Under the pieces are notes generated by a model. The model did no database searches, was not told the DNA's origin, and saw nothing but the letters and a program-made list of their open reading frames with translations. A DNA stretch of 64,000 nt from Levilactobacillus enshiensis (GTDB lineage: Bacteria; Bacillota; Bacilli; Lactobacillales; Lactobacillaceae): assembly GCF_007115095.1 (NCBI RefSeq), contig NZ_SULH01000010.1, positions 52,130 through 116,129 of the forward strand, written 5' to 3'. The position numbers were made by a program, and so were the translations under genes. Of the stretch, positions 9,667 through 19,391 are shown one piece after another (positions within the stretch are counted from its first letter, which is position 1; the number at the start of each line of letters is the position of its first letter).

Positions 9667-10329
9667 TTGGAATTAAAAGTCTTTGAGGGCCAGAATAAAA
9701 AGGAATTATCAATGATCGAAGTTGCTCACGCTATTTTGTCGCAACACGGCGACGTGATGGGGTTTGCCGACTTAGCCAACGCCGTCCAATCGTATTTGGG
9801 CGACAGCGACGAAGAGATTCGTGACCGGCTGTCCCAATTTTATACGGATTTAAATGTCGATGGTAGTTTCATTTCTCTGGGTGATAACCTTTGGGGACTG
9901 CGAACTTGGTATCCGTTTGAATCCATCGATGAAGCGACGGTTCACGCTGAGGAAGACGAAGATCAACCTAAGCGCAAGAAGCGGAAGAAGGTTAATGCCT
10001 TCTTAGCCGACACGACCGACGACGATGACGTGATCGATTACGACGATGACGATCCAGAAGACGACGACACCAGTTACGCAACTGATGACGACGATGACGA
10101 CGATGGTACTGGTTCAACGACCCCTGATTTGGGCAAGTTGCAGACCGGCTTAGGCATCGACGACGATGATGAAGAAGACGATTCGGAAGACATTCCGGAT
10201 GGTATCGAAGACCAGCTTTCCCAAATGGAAACGCCGGACGACGATGAAGATGACAATCTTGACTTCTCAGCCGACGATGACGAATCTGACGATGATGATG
10301 AAGAAGAGGACGACGAGCAACAAAAATAA
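9667..10329 (+). CDS. rpoE: RNA polymerase delta subunit RpoE
   Basis: Delta is a Firmicute-specific polymerase subunit that speeds recycling and raises transcription specificity. Residues 1-90 form the HARE-HTH-type globular domain (MELKVFEGQNKKELSMIEVA through DNLWGLRTWYPFESID). Residues from about 115 on are an extremely acidic, disordered D/E tail with almost no other residues in places, diagnostic for delta. TTG 9667 with AAAGGA upstream gives the expected N-terminus; GTG 9646 would add seven residues with no family support. Several long opposite-strand frames here are artefacts of GAY/GAR codons. pyrG follows, as in Bacillus. Confidence 0.95.
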   Translation: MELKVFEGQNKKELSMIEVAHAILSQHGDVMGFADLANAVQSYLGDSDEEIRDRLSQFYTDLNVDGSFISLGDNLWGLRTWYPFESIDEATVHAEEDEDQPKRKKRKKVNAFLADTTDDDDVIDYDDDDPEDDDTSYATDDDDDDDGTGSTTPDLGKLQTGLGIDDDDEEDDSEDIPDGIEDQLSQMETPDDDEDDNLDFSADDDESDDDDEEEDDEQQK

Positions 10330-10343
10330 ATGTCGTCGTTCGC

Positions 10344-10385
10344 TTGACCTCCTCCCGAAAAGCAGGTATTATGTTTTTTGGGCTC
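10344..10385 (+). promoter_or_regulatory. pyrG promoter with GGGCTC start
   Basis: TTGACC (10344-10349), a 17-base spacer and TATTAT (10367-10372) form a good SigA promoter. Seven bases later the sequence is GGGCTC (10380-10385), the start sequence needed for CTP-sensitive reiterative G addition at Gram-positive pyrG genes. Confidence 0.85.
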
Positions 10386-10454
10386 CTTGCTACTTGTAGC
10401 AAGGACAACTGGACGGTAAAGCTCCCTATTCGCAATGGATAGGGAGCTTTTTTT
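10384..10454 (+). promoter_or_regulatory. pyrG leader attenuator
   Basis: A first hairpin (CCTTGCTAC/GTAGCAAGG, 10384-10404) is followed by a strong intrinsic terminator. AAAGCTCCCTAT (10418-10429) pairs with ATAGGGAGCTTT (10439-10450), then a T-run. The 5' arm contains CTCCC, which could pair with G residues added at the RNA 5' end when CTP is low and so prevent termination. This is the architecture established for Bacillus pyrG; the regulation here is inferred. Confidence 0.8.
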
Positions 10455-10458
10455 ATAA

Positions 10459-12105
<1,647 letters not shown>

Positions 12106-12117
12106 ATTTGTTTTGCA

Positions 12118-12326
12118 GAGAGTGGGCCATAAGGCGGTTAGTTTGCGAGCATTAACGTGAGAACAGGGGTTATGCCTGGTCTTGGCATAAGTTCTGTTCT
12201 CGGGTTAAGCGCAACAAACTGCCTTTTGGCGCACGTTTCGACACGATAATGGCCAAAAATGAAATCAGCTGTTTCAGAAGAGAATATTCTTCTGAAACAG
12301 CTGATTTTTGAGTTATGTCCCAGACC
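12118..12326 (+). repeat. Two-hairpin intergenic element, copy A (full length)
   Basis: The ends nearly match in inverse orientation (GTGGGCCATAA and TTATGTCCCAGAC). The first domain has an outer helix AAGGC..GTTTG/CAAAC..GCCTT, the conserved core GAGCATTAACG and GGTTAAGCGC, and an inner hairpin (GAGAACAG/CTGTTCTC, TTATGCC/GGCATAA). The conserved GGCGCACGTTTCGACACGAT follows. Then comes a long terminator-like hairpin (CAGCTGTTTCAGAAG/CTTCTGAAACAGCTG) with A and T runs. It probably serves as the pyrG terminator. The family has six copies plus a fragment in this window. Confidence 0.85.
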
Positions 12327-12353
12327 CTTTTTGGTAGGGACAACCTTTGTATG

Positions 12354-12572
12354 ATCATCTGAAGACTGAAAACTGAAATTCAGGTTTCATCTCTCAGTAT
12401 GAGTAAGCAGTCATACCGTTAAATTAGGCTAAATTGAGCGCACTGCGGCTACCAGGGATTCCGTCTGCCGGCCGATAAGGCGACTCAACTACCATGTTGC
12501 CTAGCTTTGATGCCAATATTGTTGCTAGAACAGGCATGACCGATATTTTGAAACCTTCAACTTTTAGATGAT
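12354..12572 (+). repeat. Mosaic intergenic repeat, copy with imperfect terminal inverted repeats
   Basis: It starts ATCATCTGAAGACTGAAAAC and ends with the approximate inverse (rc ATCATCTAAAAGTTGAAGGT). It contains the block CGGCTACCAGGGATTCCGTC fused to CTGCCGGCCGATAAGGCGAC, which are about 300 bases apart at 4140-4490. This looks like an internal deletion between CTGC motifs. The inverted ends suggest a MITE-like origin. Confidence 0.65.
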
Positions 12573-12578
12573 TGTATG

Positions 12579-12621
12579 AAAAGACGCCATCATTTCCTTC
12601 AGAAGTGATGACGTCTTTTTG
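12579..12621. terminator. Bidirectional terminator, 3' of marR
   Basis: AAAAGACGCCATCA pairs with TGATGACGTCTTTTT around a 13-base loop. A and T tracts on both sides allow use by the minus-strand marR gene. Confidence 0.8.
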
Positions 12622-12672
12622 AATGATCATAATTGTTTTCACAGCGTGATTAGTGGTCTCCTGGAATTCGGC

Positions 12673-13092
12673 CTAAGCGTCGATGATGCTAGCCACCGCG
12701 GCTTCAATGGCGGGAATCAGTGGACTCTGCGCATCGATTCCAGTTTCATCGAAGCGCGCTTGCCACCAACTGCGTCGAATCGTTTGGACTTGGTTGACGA
12801 CATCTTCACCGGTTTTAGTGAGGGTTAGGAGTTGCGTTTTGCCGCTACCGGCCGTTTTGGCGAGGTAGTCGAGACTTTGTAACTTGTTGACCTCGCGGGT
12901 GGTCAGCCCCTTATCGATGACGAGTGACTTGGCCACCTGATTTTGGTTGACCTGTGGGTATTCGTGAACGGTCAGCAAGACACAGGCCGCCGTTGGGTTG
13001 AGCCCAAGTTCTTTAAACGCTTCACGGGTATCCTTGTAGTATTTCCGGTGCAGAATCGAGATGTCCTGAGCTAAGTAACCGAGATCTTTCAT
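12673..13092 (-). CDS. MarR-family transcriptional regulator
   Basis: This 139-residue winged-helix protein has MarR architecture. There is an N-terminal helix (MKDLGYLAQDISILHRKYY) and helix-turn-helix NQNQVAKSLVIDKGLTTREVNKL near residues 52-75. The wing is LAKTAGSGKTQLLTLTKTGEDVV, and a C-terminal dimerisation helix follows. AAAGGAGT lies before ATG 13092; a longer frame would run through the divergent promoter and is rejected. It is divergent from alsS, and two inverted repeats occupy the shared 142-base gap. It probably controls the acetolactate genes and itself; the signal sensed is unknown. Confidence 0.88.
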   Translation of the reverse strand: MKDLGYLAQDISILHRKYYKDTREAFKELGLNPTAACVLLTVHEYPQVNQNQVAKSLVIDKGLTTREVNKLQSLDYLAKTAGSGKTQLLTLTKTGEDVVNQVQTIRRSWWQARFDETGIDAQSPLIPAIEAAVASIIDA

Positions 13093-13131
13093 TGGGAAAA
13101 CTCCTTTCGTGAATCTTTCATAAATTTTCAT

Positions 13132-13183
13132 GTTGACAAAACAACTTACAGCTATTATGATGGTCCTATGTTGACTTGTCAAC
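13132..13183 (+). promoter_or_regulatory. alsS promoter with two MarR-type operators
   Basis: TTGACA (13133-13138), 17 bases and TATGAT (13156-13161) form the alsS promoter. Inverted repeats GTTG-N6-CAAC (13132-13145) over the -35 and GTTGACTTGTCAAC (13170-13183) at the start site share the GTTGAC half site. This layout suits repression by the adjacent MarR protein. Confidence 0.7.
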
Positions 13184-13234
13184 TTAACTTCAGTTAATTT
13201 CAAAAATAAAAAAACTAAGGATGGGGTATTGCTA

Positions 13235-14911
13235 ATGACAACTTCAAAAAACGGTGCACAAGCACTGATCCAAAGTATGATCAACCAAGGAATCAAGTAT
13301 GTTTTCGGAATTCCTGGTGCCAAAGTCGACCAATTGTTTGAAGGCTTACAGTATAGCAAAGATCCACGCACACCTAAACTAATTGTGACGCGTCACGAAC
13401 AAAATGCGGCGTTGATGGCTTCCGGAATTGGCCGGGTTACCGGTAAACCAGGGGTCGTCGCCACGACTTCTGGCCCTGGTGTGTCTAACATGGTCACGAG
13501 TTTGATCACTGCGACCGCTGAAGGGGACCCTGTGATTGCTTTAGGTGGTCAAGTTCCGCAAGACGATCTTGGACGACTGACTCACCAAAGTATTCCTAGT
13601 AAGGAACTGATGGACTCCGCAACTAAGTCTAGCGTGGAAGTTCAAAACGCAAACAACCTGTCTGAAGCCTTTGCCAATGCTTACCAAACGGCACAATCCG
13701 CTAAAGCCGGGGCAACATTTATTTCATTGCCACAAAACGTGTTGAGCGGTGATGTTGACCGCCCAGAAATTGGGGCAGTCCCAACGGTCAACCAGGGTGT
13801 CGCTGATGACGCCACGATTACCAGTATTGTTGATAAGATCAAGGCGGCTAAGTTGCCAGTCATCTTGGCCGGTATGCGGGCTTCCGCACCAGCTGAAACG
13901 GCTGCGATTCGGGCTTTACTCAAGCAAGCCGATTTACCCGTTGTGGAAACGTTCCAAGGCGCCGGCGTTGTGGCCCACGACTTAGTTCGGGACTACTTTG
14001 GTCGGGTTGGTTTATTCCGGAACCAAATCGGGGACAGCCTATTGAAGCGTAGTGACCTGGTGATTGCCGTTGGTTACGATCCCGTGGAATACGAAGCGCG
14101 GATCTGGAACACGGACCGTAACGGTGAAGTGATCAACATCGACAGCATCGTTCCTGAAATTTCGACCGATTACCAACCAGAAATGGTGGTTAAGGCTGAC
14201 ATCGCCAAGACGGTCACGGCCATCGCTGATAAATTACCAGCTGATTGGGCACTGTCTGCTGATATTCAAAAGGAATTGAGTGAACACCGCCAGGCCTTCG
14301 ATGACCAAGCACACGTCCCAGCGGCTGATGACGCGAATGGTATTCACCCGTTAGCTATCATCCAAGCGCTCCAGGCTAAGGTCAACGATGAGACGACCGT
14401 GGCCGTTGATGTGGGTAGTTTCTACATTTGGATGGCCCGGTACTTCCGGAGCTACCAACCACGTCACTTGCTCTTCAGTAATGGGATGCAGACGTTAGGG
14501 GTCGCTTTGCCTTGGGCCATTGCTGCCGCGCTAGAACGGCCAGGGCAACCCGTTGTTTCCGTTGCTGGGGATGGGGGCTTCCTGTTCTCCGGTCAAGATT
14601 TGGAAACGGCCGTCCGGCTGCACTTGCCAATCGTACAATTGATTTGGGACGATGGGTTCTACGACATGGTCAAGTTCCAAGAATTGGCTAAATACGGTCA
14701 AGATGCCGGTGTGAAATTTGGTCCGGTCGACTACGTGAAATATGCAGAAAGCTTTGGCGCCAAGGGATTGCGGGTCAACCATGCAGCTGACCTGAGCAAG
14801 ACGTTAGACGAAGCCTTCAAGGCCGATGGTCCCGTGATTGTTCAGATCCCGGTTGACTACCGTGATAACCTTAAGTTGAAGTCACAATTATTAGAGGACG
14901 TCCTCAGCTAA
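13235..14911 (+). CDS. alsS: Acetolactate synthase, catabolic (AlsS)
   Basis: The enzyme condenses two pyruvates to 2-acetolactate with ThDP and Mg, the first step to diacetyl/acetoin. The N-terminal domain has YVFGIPGAKVD and the catalytic Glu in TRHEQNA. The ThDP-binding motif starts at GDGGFLFSGQDLE (about residue 444) and ends near WDDGFYDMV. The length (558 aa), the neighbouring decarboxylase gene and the absence of an ilvN small-subunit gene point to the FAD-independent catabolic type. AAGGATGGGG precedes ATG 13235. alsD begins 13 bases after the stop, so the two form an operon for removing excess pyruvate and acid. Confidence 0.96.
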   Translation: MTTSKNGAQALIQSMINQGIKYVFGIPGAKVDQLFEGLQYSKDPRTPKLIVTRHEQNAALMASGIGRVTGKPGVVATTSGPGVSNMVTSLITATAEGDPVIALGGQVPQDDLGRLTHQSIPSKELMDSATKSSVEVQNANNLSEAFANAYQTAQSAKAGATFISLPQNVLSGDVDRPEIGAVPTVNQGVADDATITSIVDKIKAAKLPVILAGMRASAPAETAAIRALLKQADLPVVETFQGAGVVAHDLVRDYFGRVGLFRNQIGDSLLKRSDLVIAVGYDPVEYEARIWNTDRNGEVINIDSIVPEISTDYQPEMVVKADIAKTVTAIADKLPADWALSADIQKELSEHRQAFDDQAHVPAADDANGIHPLAIIQALQAKVNDETTVAVDVGSFYIWMARYFRSYQPRHLLFSNGMQTLGVALPWAIAAALERPGQPVVSVAGDGGFLFSGQDLETAVRLHLPIVQLIWDDGFYDMVKFQELAKYGQDAGVKFGPVDYVKYAESFGAKGLRVNHAADLSKTLDEAFKADGPVIVQIPVDYRDNLKLKSQLLEDVLS

Positions 14912-14924
14912 AGGGAGTAATCGA

Positions 14925-15635
14925 ATGAAAACAGACACACTTTATCAACATGGTACGTTAGCATTATTGGTTCCGGGTCTCTTGACCGGAACGTTGACCA
15001 TGAAGGAATTGCTGCAACACGGTGATACCGGAATTGGGACGGGTGAAGGCCTGGATGGCGAGCTGATCATCTTAGATGGCAAGCCCTATCAGGTCAACAG
15101 TCGTGGCGAGGTCCACGTGGTCAGTGATGACTTCACCTTGCCATTTGCGAACAGTCACTTTGCGGCCTACCAACCCCTGATGTCGGTTGAATCTGCCAGC
15201 AAGACGGATCTGAACCAACAGATTCTGGAACTGAGTAGGTTACAAAATGCGTTTTTCTCGGTTAAAATTACCGGGACGTTTAGTGGCGTGAAGACCCGGG
15301 CAGTGGCCAAATCAAGTCAACCGTACCAATCTTTGGCGGAAACGGCTAAGCAGCAGAGCGTCTTCACCCGTGATGAAGTGGCCGGCACCTTGATTGGCTA
15401 CTACTCACCACAACTGTTTGACGGGATTGCTGTGGGTGGCTTCCATCACCATTTCTTGGCGGATGACCATACCTTTGGCGGACACTTGCTGGACTTTGCC
15501 GCCGTTACTGGCGATGTCAACATTCAGCTCTTCTCGACACTGGAACAGCACTTACCCGTCGACGATGACGACTACCGGCAACACGACTTCGCACAGGACA
15601 ACATCAAGGAAGATGTTCACCAGGCGGAGGGTTAA
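14925..15635 (+). CDS. alsD: Alpha-acetolactate decarboxylase
   Basis: AlsD converts acetolactate to acetoin with loss of CO2, a neutral overflow route. It is 236 residues long, the usual size. The zinc-binding signature is visible as HHHFLADDHTFGGH near residues 174-187 (His clusters), with the preceding family segment GTLIGYYSPQLFDGIAVGG. GGGAGTAA lies before ATG 14925. It is co-transcribed with alsS and followed by a terminator. Both are probably controlled by the divergent MarR protein. Confidence 0.96.
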   Translation: MKTDTLYQHGTLALLVPGLLTGTLTMKELLQHGDTGIGTGEGLDGELIILDGKPYQVNSRGEVHVVSDDFTLPFANSHFAAYQPLMSVESASKTDLNQQILELSRLQNAFFSVKITGTFSGVKTRAVAKSSQPYQSLAETAKQQSVFTRDEVAGTLIGYYSPQLFDGIAVGGFHHHFLADDHTFGGHLLDFAAVTGDVNIQLFSTLEQHLPVDDDDYRQHDFAQDNIKEDVHQAEG

Positions 15636-15647
15636 TTCGTAAAATCA

Positions 15648-15701
15648 AAGCAGCGTTACCTGAATACCAATTTCGGTTGGTGGACGGGTAGCGCTGTTTT
15701 T
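15648..15701 (+). terminator. Terminator after alsD
   Basis: CAGCG-TTACC and GGTA-GCGCTG pair around a 26-base loop that can itself fold weakly, followed by TTTTTGG. Confidence 0.6.
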
Positions 15702-16075
15702 GGTGTAGACGCTGAACTGATATGGCTGATTGCTATCTCCGGGAGCATGGTAGACTCGGACAGCTGTTAAATCCAAGAAAAATCGTAGAATCTAAAAATA
15801 AATGTCATTCACTATCTTTAGATAGTCGATTATGCGACGGTGGTTTTTCACTAATCCAAATATTTAGAGACTTCTTTGCTAAGGAAATCGAACGGATAAC
15901 TTTCCGTTTTACTGCTAACATGGCAACTGCACTCAATTATTGATGCAGGATTGTCAGGAGTCAACTTTGAAGCTCACGTGCAGTGCGTTTTCAATGTTTA
16001 AAATTGGAAAGTACAATCAGAGCCGGAGTGCGGCCACGCCGCGTCACGTCACGTCAACTTAACTTCGCAACACAC
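15702..16075. other. Intergenic region without a supported gene
   Basis: A 73-codon frame from 15722 has no ribosome site and no recognisable features, so it is not called. Near 16010-16035 the sequence GTACAATCAGAGCCGGAG recurs from 8963-8980 and belongs to a degenerate repeat. Nothing else is evident. Confidence 0.5.
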
Positions 16076-16080
16076 AGCCT

Positions 16081-16122
16081 AAAAAGCACGCCAACTCTTA
16101 CAATGAGAGCTGACGTGCTTCT
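16081..16122. terminator. Terminator after the ABC exporter (minus strand)
   Basis: AAGCACGCCAACTCT and AGAGCTGACGTGCTT pair with one or two mismatches, and the minus strand continues into a T-run (CTTTTTAGG). Confidence 0.75.
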
Positions 16123-16141
16123 TATTTTGCCTAATAGAACT

Positions 16142-18478
16142 TTATTCTGAACGCAAAGCCGTTGCCGCGTCCTTCTTGGCCGCCATTCGAGCGGGGATGT
16201 GGCCACCCAACATAGTCAGGACGGTACTGATGATGATCAGCACGATACCATGGATTGGGTTGAGATGGGCCACGTTGCTGAGGTCGGTGATATTTTGCAA
16301 GACGATGTTGATTGGGAACGTCAACAACCAAGCGATTACGACCCCTAAGGCACCGGAGCCGACGCCGAGGATAAAGGTTTCGGCATCGAAGACACGCGTG
16401 ATATCCTTCTTCCGAGCACCCAGGGCCTTCAGAATACCAATTTCTTTAGTCCGTTCCAGAACGGAGGTGTAGGTGATGATGGCGATCATGATCATACTCG
16501 TGACCAATGAAATACCGGCGAAAGCCACCAGAACATAGGTGATGGCGTCCATCAGCCCACCCGTCAAGCTGGAGACGGTTCCGGCCATATCCGTGTAGAT
16601 GACCTTGTCCGCCTTGCTCTTGCCCCGATTGTACTTGTCCAAGTAGCTCAGGACCTTGTCCTTGTTCTTAAACGTATTCGGGTAGATCAGGATGCTAGCG
16701 GGGGTAGTCGACCCACCCAGGTAGCTGACCAGTGACTTTTTAGTCGTGCTATCGACACTTTGGCCGGTAATCACATTGCTGTCGGCTTTCTTTTGGGCCT
16801 TCACGATTTTAGAGTCTTGGTTGGCCTGAATCATGTTTTGGGTCAACTTGTCGCTGTAGGCAATTCCGGAAGCCAAGACGTTTTCGGATGATTTTGACTT
16901 GACCCGTAGGATACCAGCGATTTTAATAGTGGTATTGTTACTTTTACGATAGAGGGCAGTCGTTGCCTTGTTAGGGACGTAGTTGCCAGTAGGGAGGCTC
17001 TGGTAGTAATCGTCGTTGTTGACGGCCTTGATGGTCGTTCCTACGATTTTGCTGTAGTCGAACTTTTGGTTATCTTTGACGGTGTAACCCAAGTTCTTGA
17101 GGGCGTTGATGTTGGTCGAGTTGTCACGATCGACAATCAGGACCACATCGTTAGCGCCCTTGGGGTAGGAACCGGACAACAGCTTGTAGTGTTTCTTCAG
17201 GAAGGTCGTCCCGCCATCGTTGGCACTCGGGTAAACGGAAACGCCGACCCCGGTCGAGTTGGCCATGGCCGCGGACATCGCACTTGCGGAGTTGGCGCTA
17301 CTATTGTCGGTATTGGAGAAGGAGACCGTCTTCGTCTTGCCGTTCACCTCACGCAACAGGTTCATCCCCGTTGAGTAGGTGTAGGTCACGTTTTTGCTCA
17401 ACTTACTGTCGAGTTTTTTAACGTAGGTTAAGTAACCTTTGGTAAGCTTGTTGGTGTGGGTCGCCTTGTCCGCATCGCTGACTTTGGCTTTAACCTGATT
17501 AGACTTGCTGGTCTTGACCTTGTCGTTGCTATTGGTGCCACCAGTGGTGCTCGTGGCCGTCTGTGAGATGGTCACGGGGAACTGCGCCAACGTGTTAGCC
17601 TGGGTCTTGTTGATCTGTGCTTGAAAACCATTGGATAGCGCGAGGACGATGGCGATGCCAATGATCCCAATGCTGGAAGCAAAGGCGGTCAACGCGGTCC
17701 GGCCTTTCTTGGTCCGAATGTTGTTAAAGGACAACTTCAGTGCGGTCCAGAAGGTCATCTTCGTTTTCTTCAACTCAAATTGTTCAGCGTCGGCATGTTC
17801 ATCGTAAGGGTCAGAGTCGTGTTGAATCTTTCCGTCAGCAAATTCGATGATACGATCGGCATATTGCCGGGCCAAATCGGGATTATGCGTGACCATGATG
17901 ACTAGTCGTTCAGCGGAAAGTTCCTTGATCAGCTGCATGATTTCGTCACTGGTCTCGGTATCTAGTGCTCCGGTTGGTTCGTCACACAACAGAATCTCGG
18001 GTTCGTTAGCAATGGCCCGGGCGATTGCGACGCGTTGCAGTTGGCCTCCAGATAACTGATTGGGTTTCTTGCCGATGTGGTCGGTCAGGCCGACACGGTC
18101 GAGGGCCTTGAGGGCTTTTTCCTTCTTTTCTTGATTGGAAACGCCGCTTAACGTCATCCCCATTTCAACGTTATCGAGGATACTTAAGTGGCCAATGATG
18201 TTGTAACTCTGGAAAATGAACCCCACGGAGTTGTTCCGGTAGGCGTCCCAGTCGGCTTCGGAGAAATCCTTGGTCGACTTACCTTCAATGGCGAGGTCGC
18301 CTGAGTCATAGATGTCCAGACCACCGATCCCATTGAGCATGGTCGTTTTCCCAGAACCACTGGGACCAAGGATGGCAACGAACTCTTGTGAGCGAAAGGC
18401 AACGGAGACGTTGTCGAGCGCCTTCGTGACAGAATCGCCGACGTAGTAGTATTTCTTGATGTGTTTGAGTTCCAGCAT
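16142..18478 (-). CDS. ABC transporter, ATPase fused to FtsX-like permease
   Basis: This 778-residue fusion belongs to the MacB/antimicrobial-peptide exporter class. Residues 1-235 form the ATPase: Walker A GPSGSGKT (38-45), signature LSGGQLQRVAIARA (near 143), Walker B ILLCDEPTGALD (near 160-170), and H-loop MVTHN. After a linker comes a first membrane span near residues 260-285, then a large Ser/Thr/Asn-rich extracytoplasmic domain of about 360 residues. Three C-terminal spans (about 650-765) carry the FtsX motif YTSVLERTKEIGILKALGARKKDI. AAGGAT precedes ATG 18478. The divergent TetR-type regulator suggests inducible export, perhaps of an antimicrobial; the substrate is unknown. Confidence 0.93.
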   Translation of the reverse strand: MLELKHIKKYYYVGDSVTKALDNVSVAFRSQEFVAILGPSGSGKTTMLNGIGGLDIYDSGDLAIEGKSTKDFSEADWDAYRNNSVGFIFQSYNIIGHLSILDNVEMGMTLSGVSNQEKKEKALKALDRVGLTDHIGKKPNQLSGGQLQRVAIARAIANEPEILLCDEPTGALDTETSDEIMQLIKELSAERLVIMVTHNPDLARQYADRIIEFADGKIQHDSDPYDEHADAEQFELKKTKMTFWTALKLSFNNIRTKKGRTALTAFASSIGIIGIAIVLALSNGFQAQINKTQANTLAQFPVTISQTATSTTGGTNSNDKVKTSKSNQVKAKVSDADKATHTNKLTKGYLTYVKKLDSKLSKNVTYTYSTGMNLLREVNGKTKTVSFSNTDNSSANSASAMSAAMANSTGVGVSVYPSANDGGTTFLKKHYKLLSGSYPKGANDVVLIVDRDNSTNINALKNLGYTVKDNQKFDYSKIVGTTIKAVNNDDYYQSLPTGNYVPNKATTALYRKSNNTTIKIAGILRVKSKSSENVLASGIAYSDKLTQNMIQANQDSKIVKAQKKADSNVITGQSVDSTTKKSLVSYLGGSTTPASILIYPNTFKNKDKVLSYLDKYNRGKSKADKVIYTDMAGTVSSLTGGLMDAITYVLVAFAGISLVTSMIMIAIITYTSVLERTKEIGILKALGARKKDITRVFDAETFILGVGSGALGVVIAWLLTFPINIVLQNITDLSNVAHLNPIHGIVLIIISTVLTMLGGHIPARMAAKKDAATALRSE

Positions 18479-18612
18479 TTAAAATAATCCTTTCATATTC
18501 TGAGTTCGACTATCGTTCCAGCGTGTTTTCTGATAAAATAGCATTATTGCAACACTGTGTCTTATATTCTAAAAACAAACTGTGCTGCTGGCAATCATCA
18601 ATGTTAGCGGAA

Positions 18613-18650
18613 CTGTTGTTGACGCAACAGATTATGCAAAACTGTTGCAT
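18613..18650. promoter_or_regulatory. Candidate operators between ABC exporter and TetR regulator
   Basis: Two inverted repeats lie in the divergent gap: CTGTTG-N6-CAACAG (18613-18630) and ATGCAA-N5-TTGCAT (18634-18650). Both include a TTGC/GCAA or CTGTTG core just before the regulator start. They are plausible TetR-family binding sites; the link is inferred from position. Confidence 0.55.
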
Positions 18651-18668
18651 TTATGGGAGTGAGTCTTT

Positions 18669-19205
18669 ATGGTTGGTGTGAAAAATAATCGCCGGGCCCA
18701 GTACACCCAGCAGGTGATTCAGGAGACCGTGCTGTCCTTATTGGAAAGTAAACCGATCAACGCGATTTCTGTCACCGAAGTCTGTGAACAGGCCGACGTT
18801 AATCGCACCACGTTCTACCGGTACTATAACGATATTTATGATTGCGTCGAAAGTATTGAGAAGGCCTTTGTGACCTCGCTGAACCCGCTCATGAGTGGGA
18901 CGCCGTCGCAGGCCTTGGAGCATTTGTTGCTGGCATTTTACCAGGATAAGAAGCTCAGTAATCTCGTTTTTGTCGAGGGTAAAACCCAGCTGTTAGAGCG
19001 GATGCAAGAATTATTGAAACAAAGTGGTCCAGAACCGCCGCTGATTGACGACTATCAGGGCGTCTACATTGGCGCGGGGATTCAGAGTATTTTGAAAAAG
19101 TGGGTCAAAGACGGTATGCCGGAGACCCCGCAACAGCTCACGCGAATTATTATCGACACCATTTTGGCGAAAAATTTTGACGATATGCGTGACTTTGTGT
19201 TGTAG
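18669..19205 (+). CDS. TetR/AcrR-family transcriptional regulator
   Basis: This 178-residue protein has an N-terminal TetR helix-turn-helix. Residues 10-60 read RAQYTQQVIQETVLSLLES, then SVTEVCEQADVNRTTFYRYY, the classic recognition helix with TTFYRYY. The C-terminal ligand/dimer domain resembles the TetR_C type found in Firmicutes (GIQSILKKWVKDG). GGGAGTGAG sits before ATG 18669. It is divergent from the ABC exporter, with two palindromes in the gap, so it probably represses the exporter and itself. The inducer is unknown. A terminator follows. Confidence 0.9.
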   Translation: MVGVKNNRRAQYTQQVIQETVLSLLESKPINAISVTEVCEQADVNRTTFYRYYNDIYDCVESIEKAFVTSLNPLMSGTPSQALEHLLLAFYQDKKLSNLVFVEGKTQLLERMQELLKQSGPEPPLIDDYQGVYIGAGIQSILKKWVKDGMPETPQQLTRIIIDTILAKNFDDMRDFVL

Positions 19206-19291
19206 ACGAAAAGTACGTTATCGGCTGGATTAGTAATAGAATTATGTGAAAATGCGTTAAATGTAAGGAATAAATATTACATTTTGCCCGA

Positions 19292-19330
19292 AATGCCGGG
19301 AAACAGTTGTCTTTTTGCCCGGCATTATTT
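19292..19330 (+). terminator. Terminator between tetR and murA
   Basis: AATGCCGGG (19292-19300) pairs exactly with CCCGGCATT (19318-19326), followed by ATTTAT. The T-run is short but the stem is perfect. Confidence 0.6.
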
Positions 19331-19391
19331 ATCATGGTATCTGACTGTATGGAATTATATGGAAGAAAAATTAAGTGAGGAACACATCACA

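Noticed and set aside
12118-12260. Possible tRNA or riboswitch in the structured element
   Set aside because: No cloverleaf and no known aptamer; the multiple dispersed copies fit a repeat better.
15722-15943. 73-codon plus-strand frame after alsD
   Set aside because: No ribosome site before the ATG, no family resemblance, and irregular composition.
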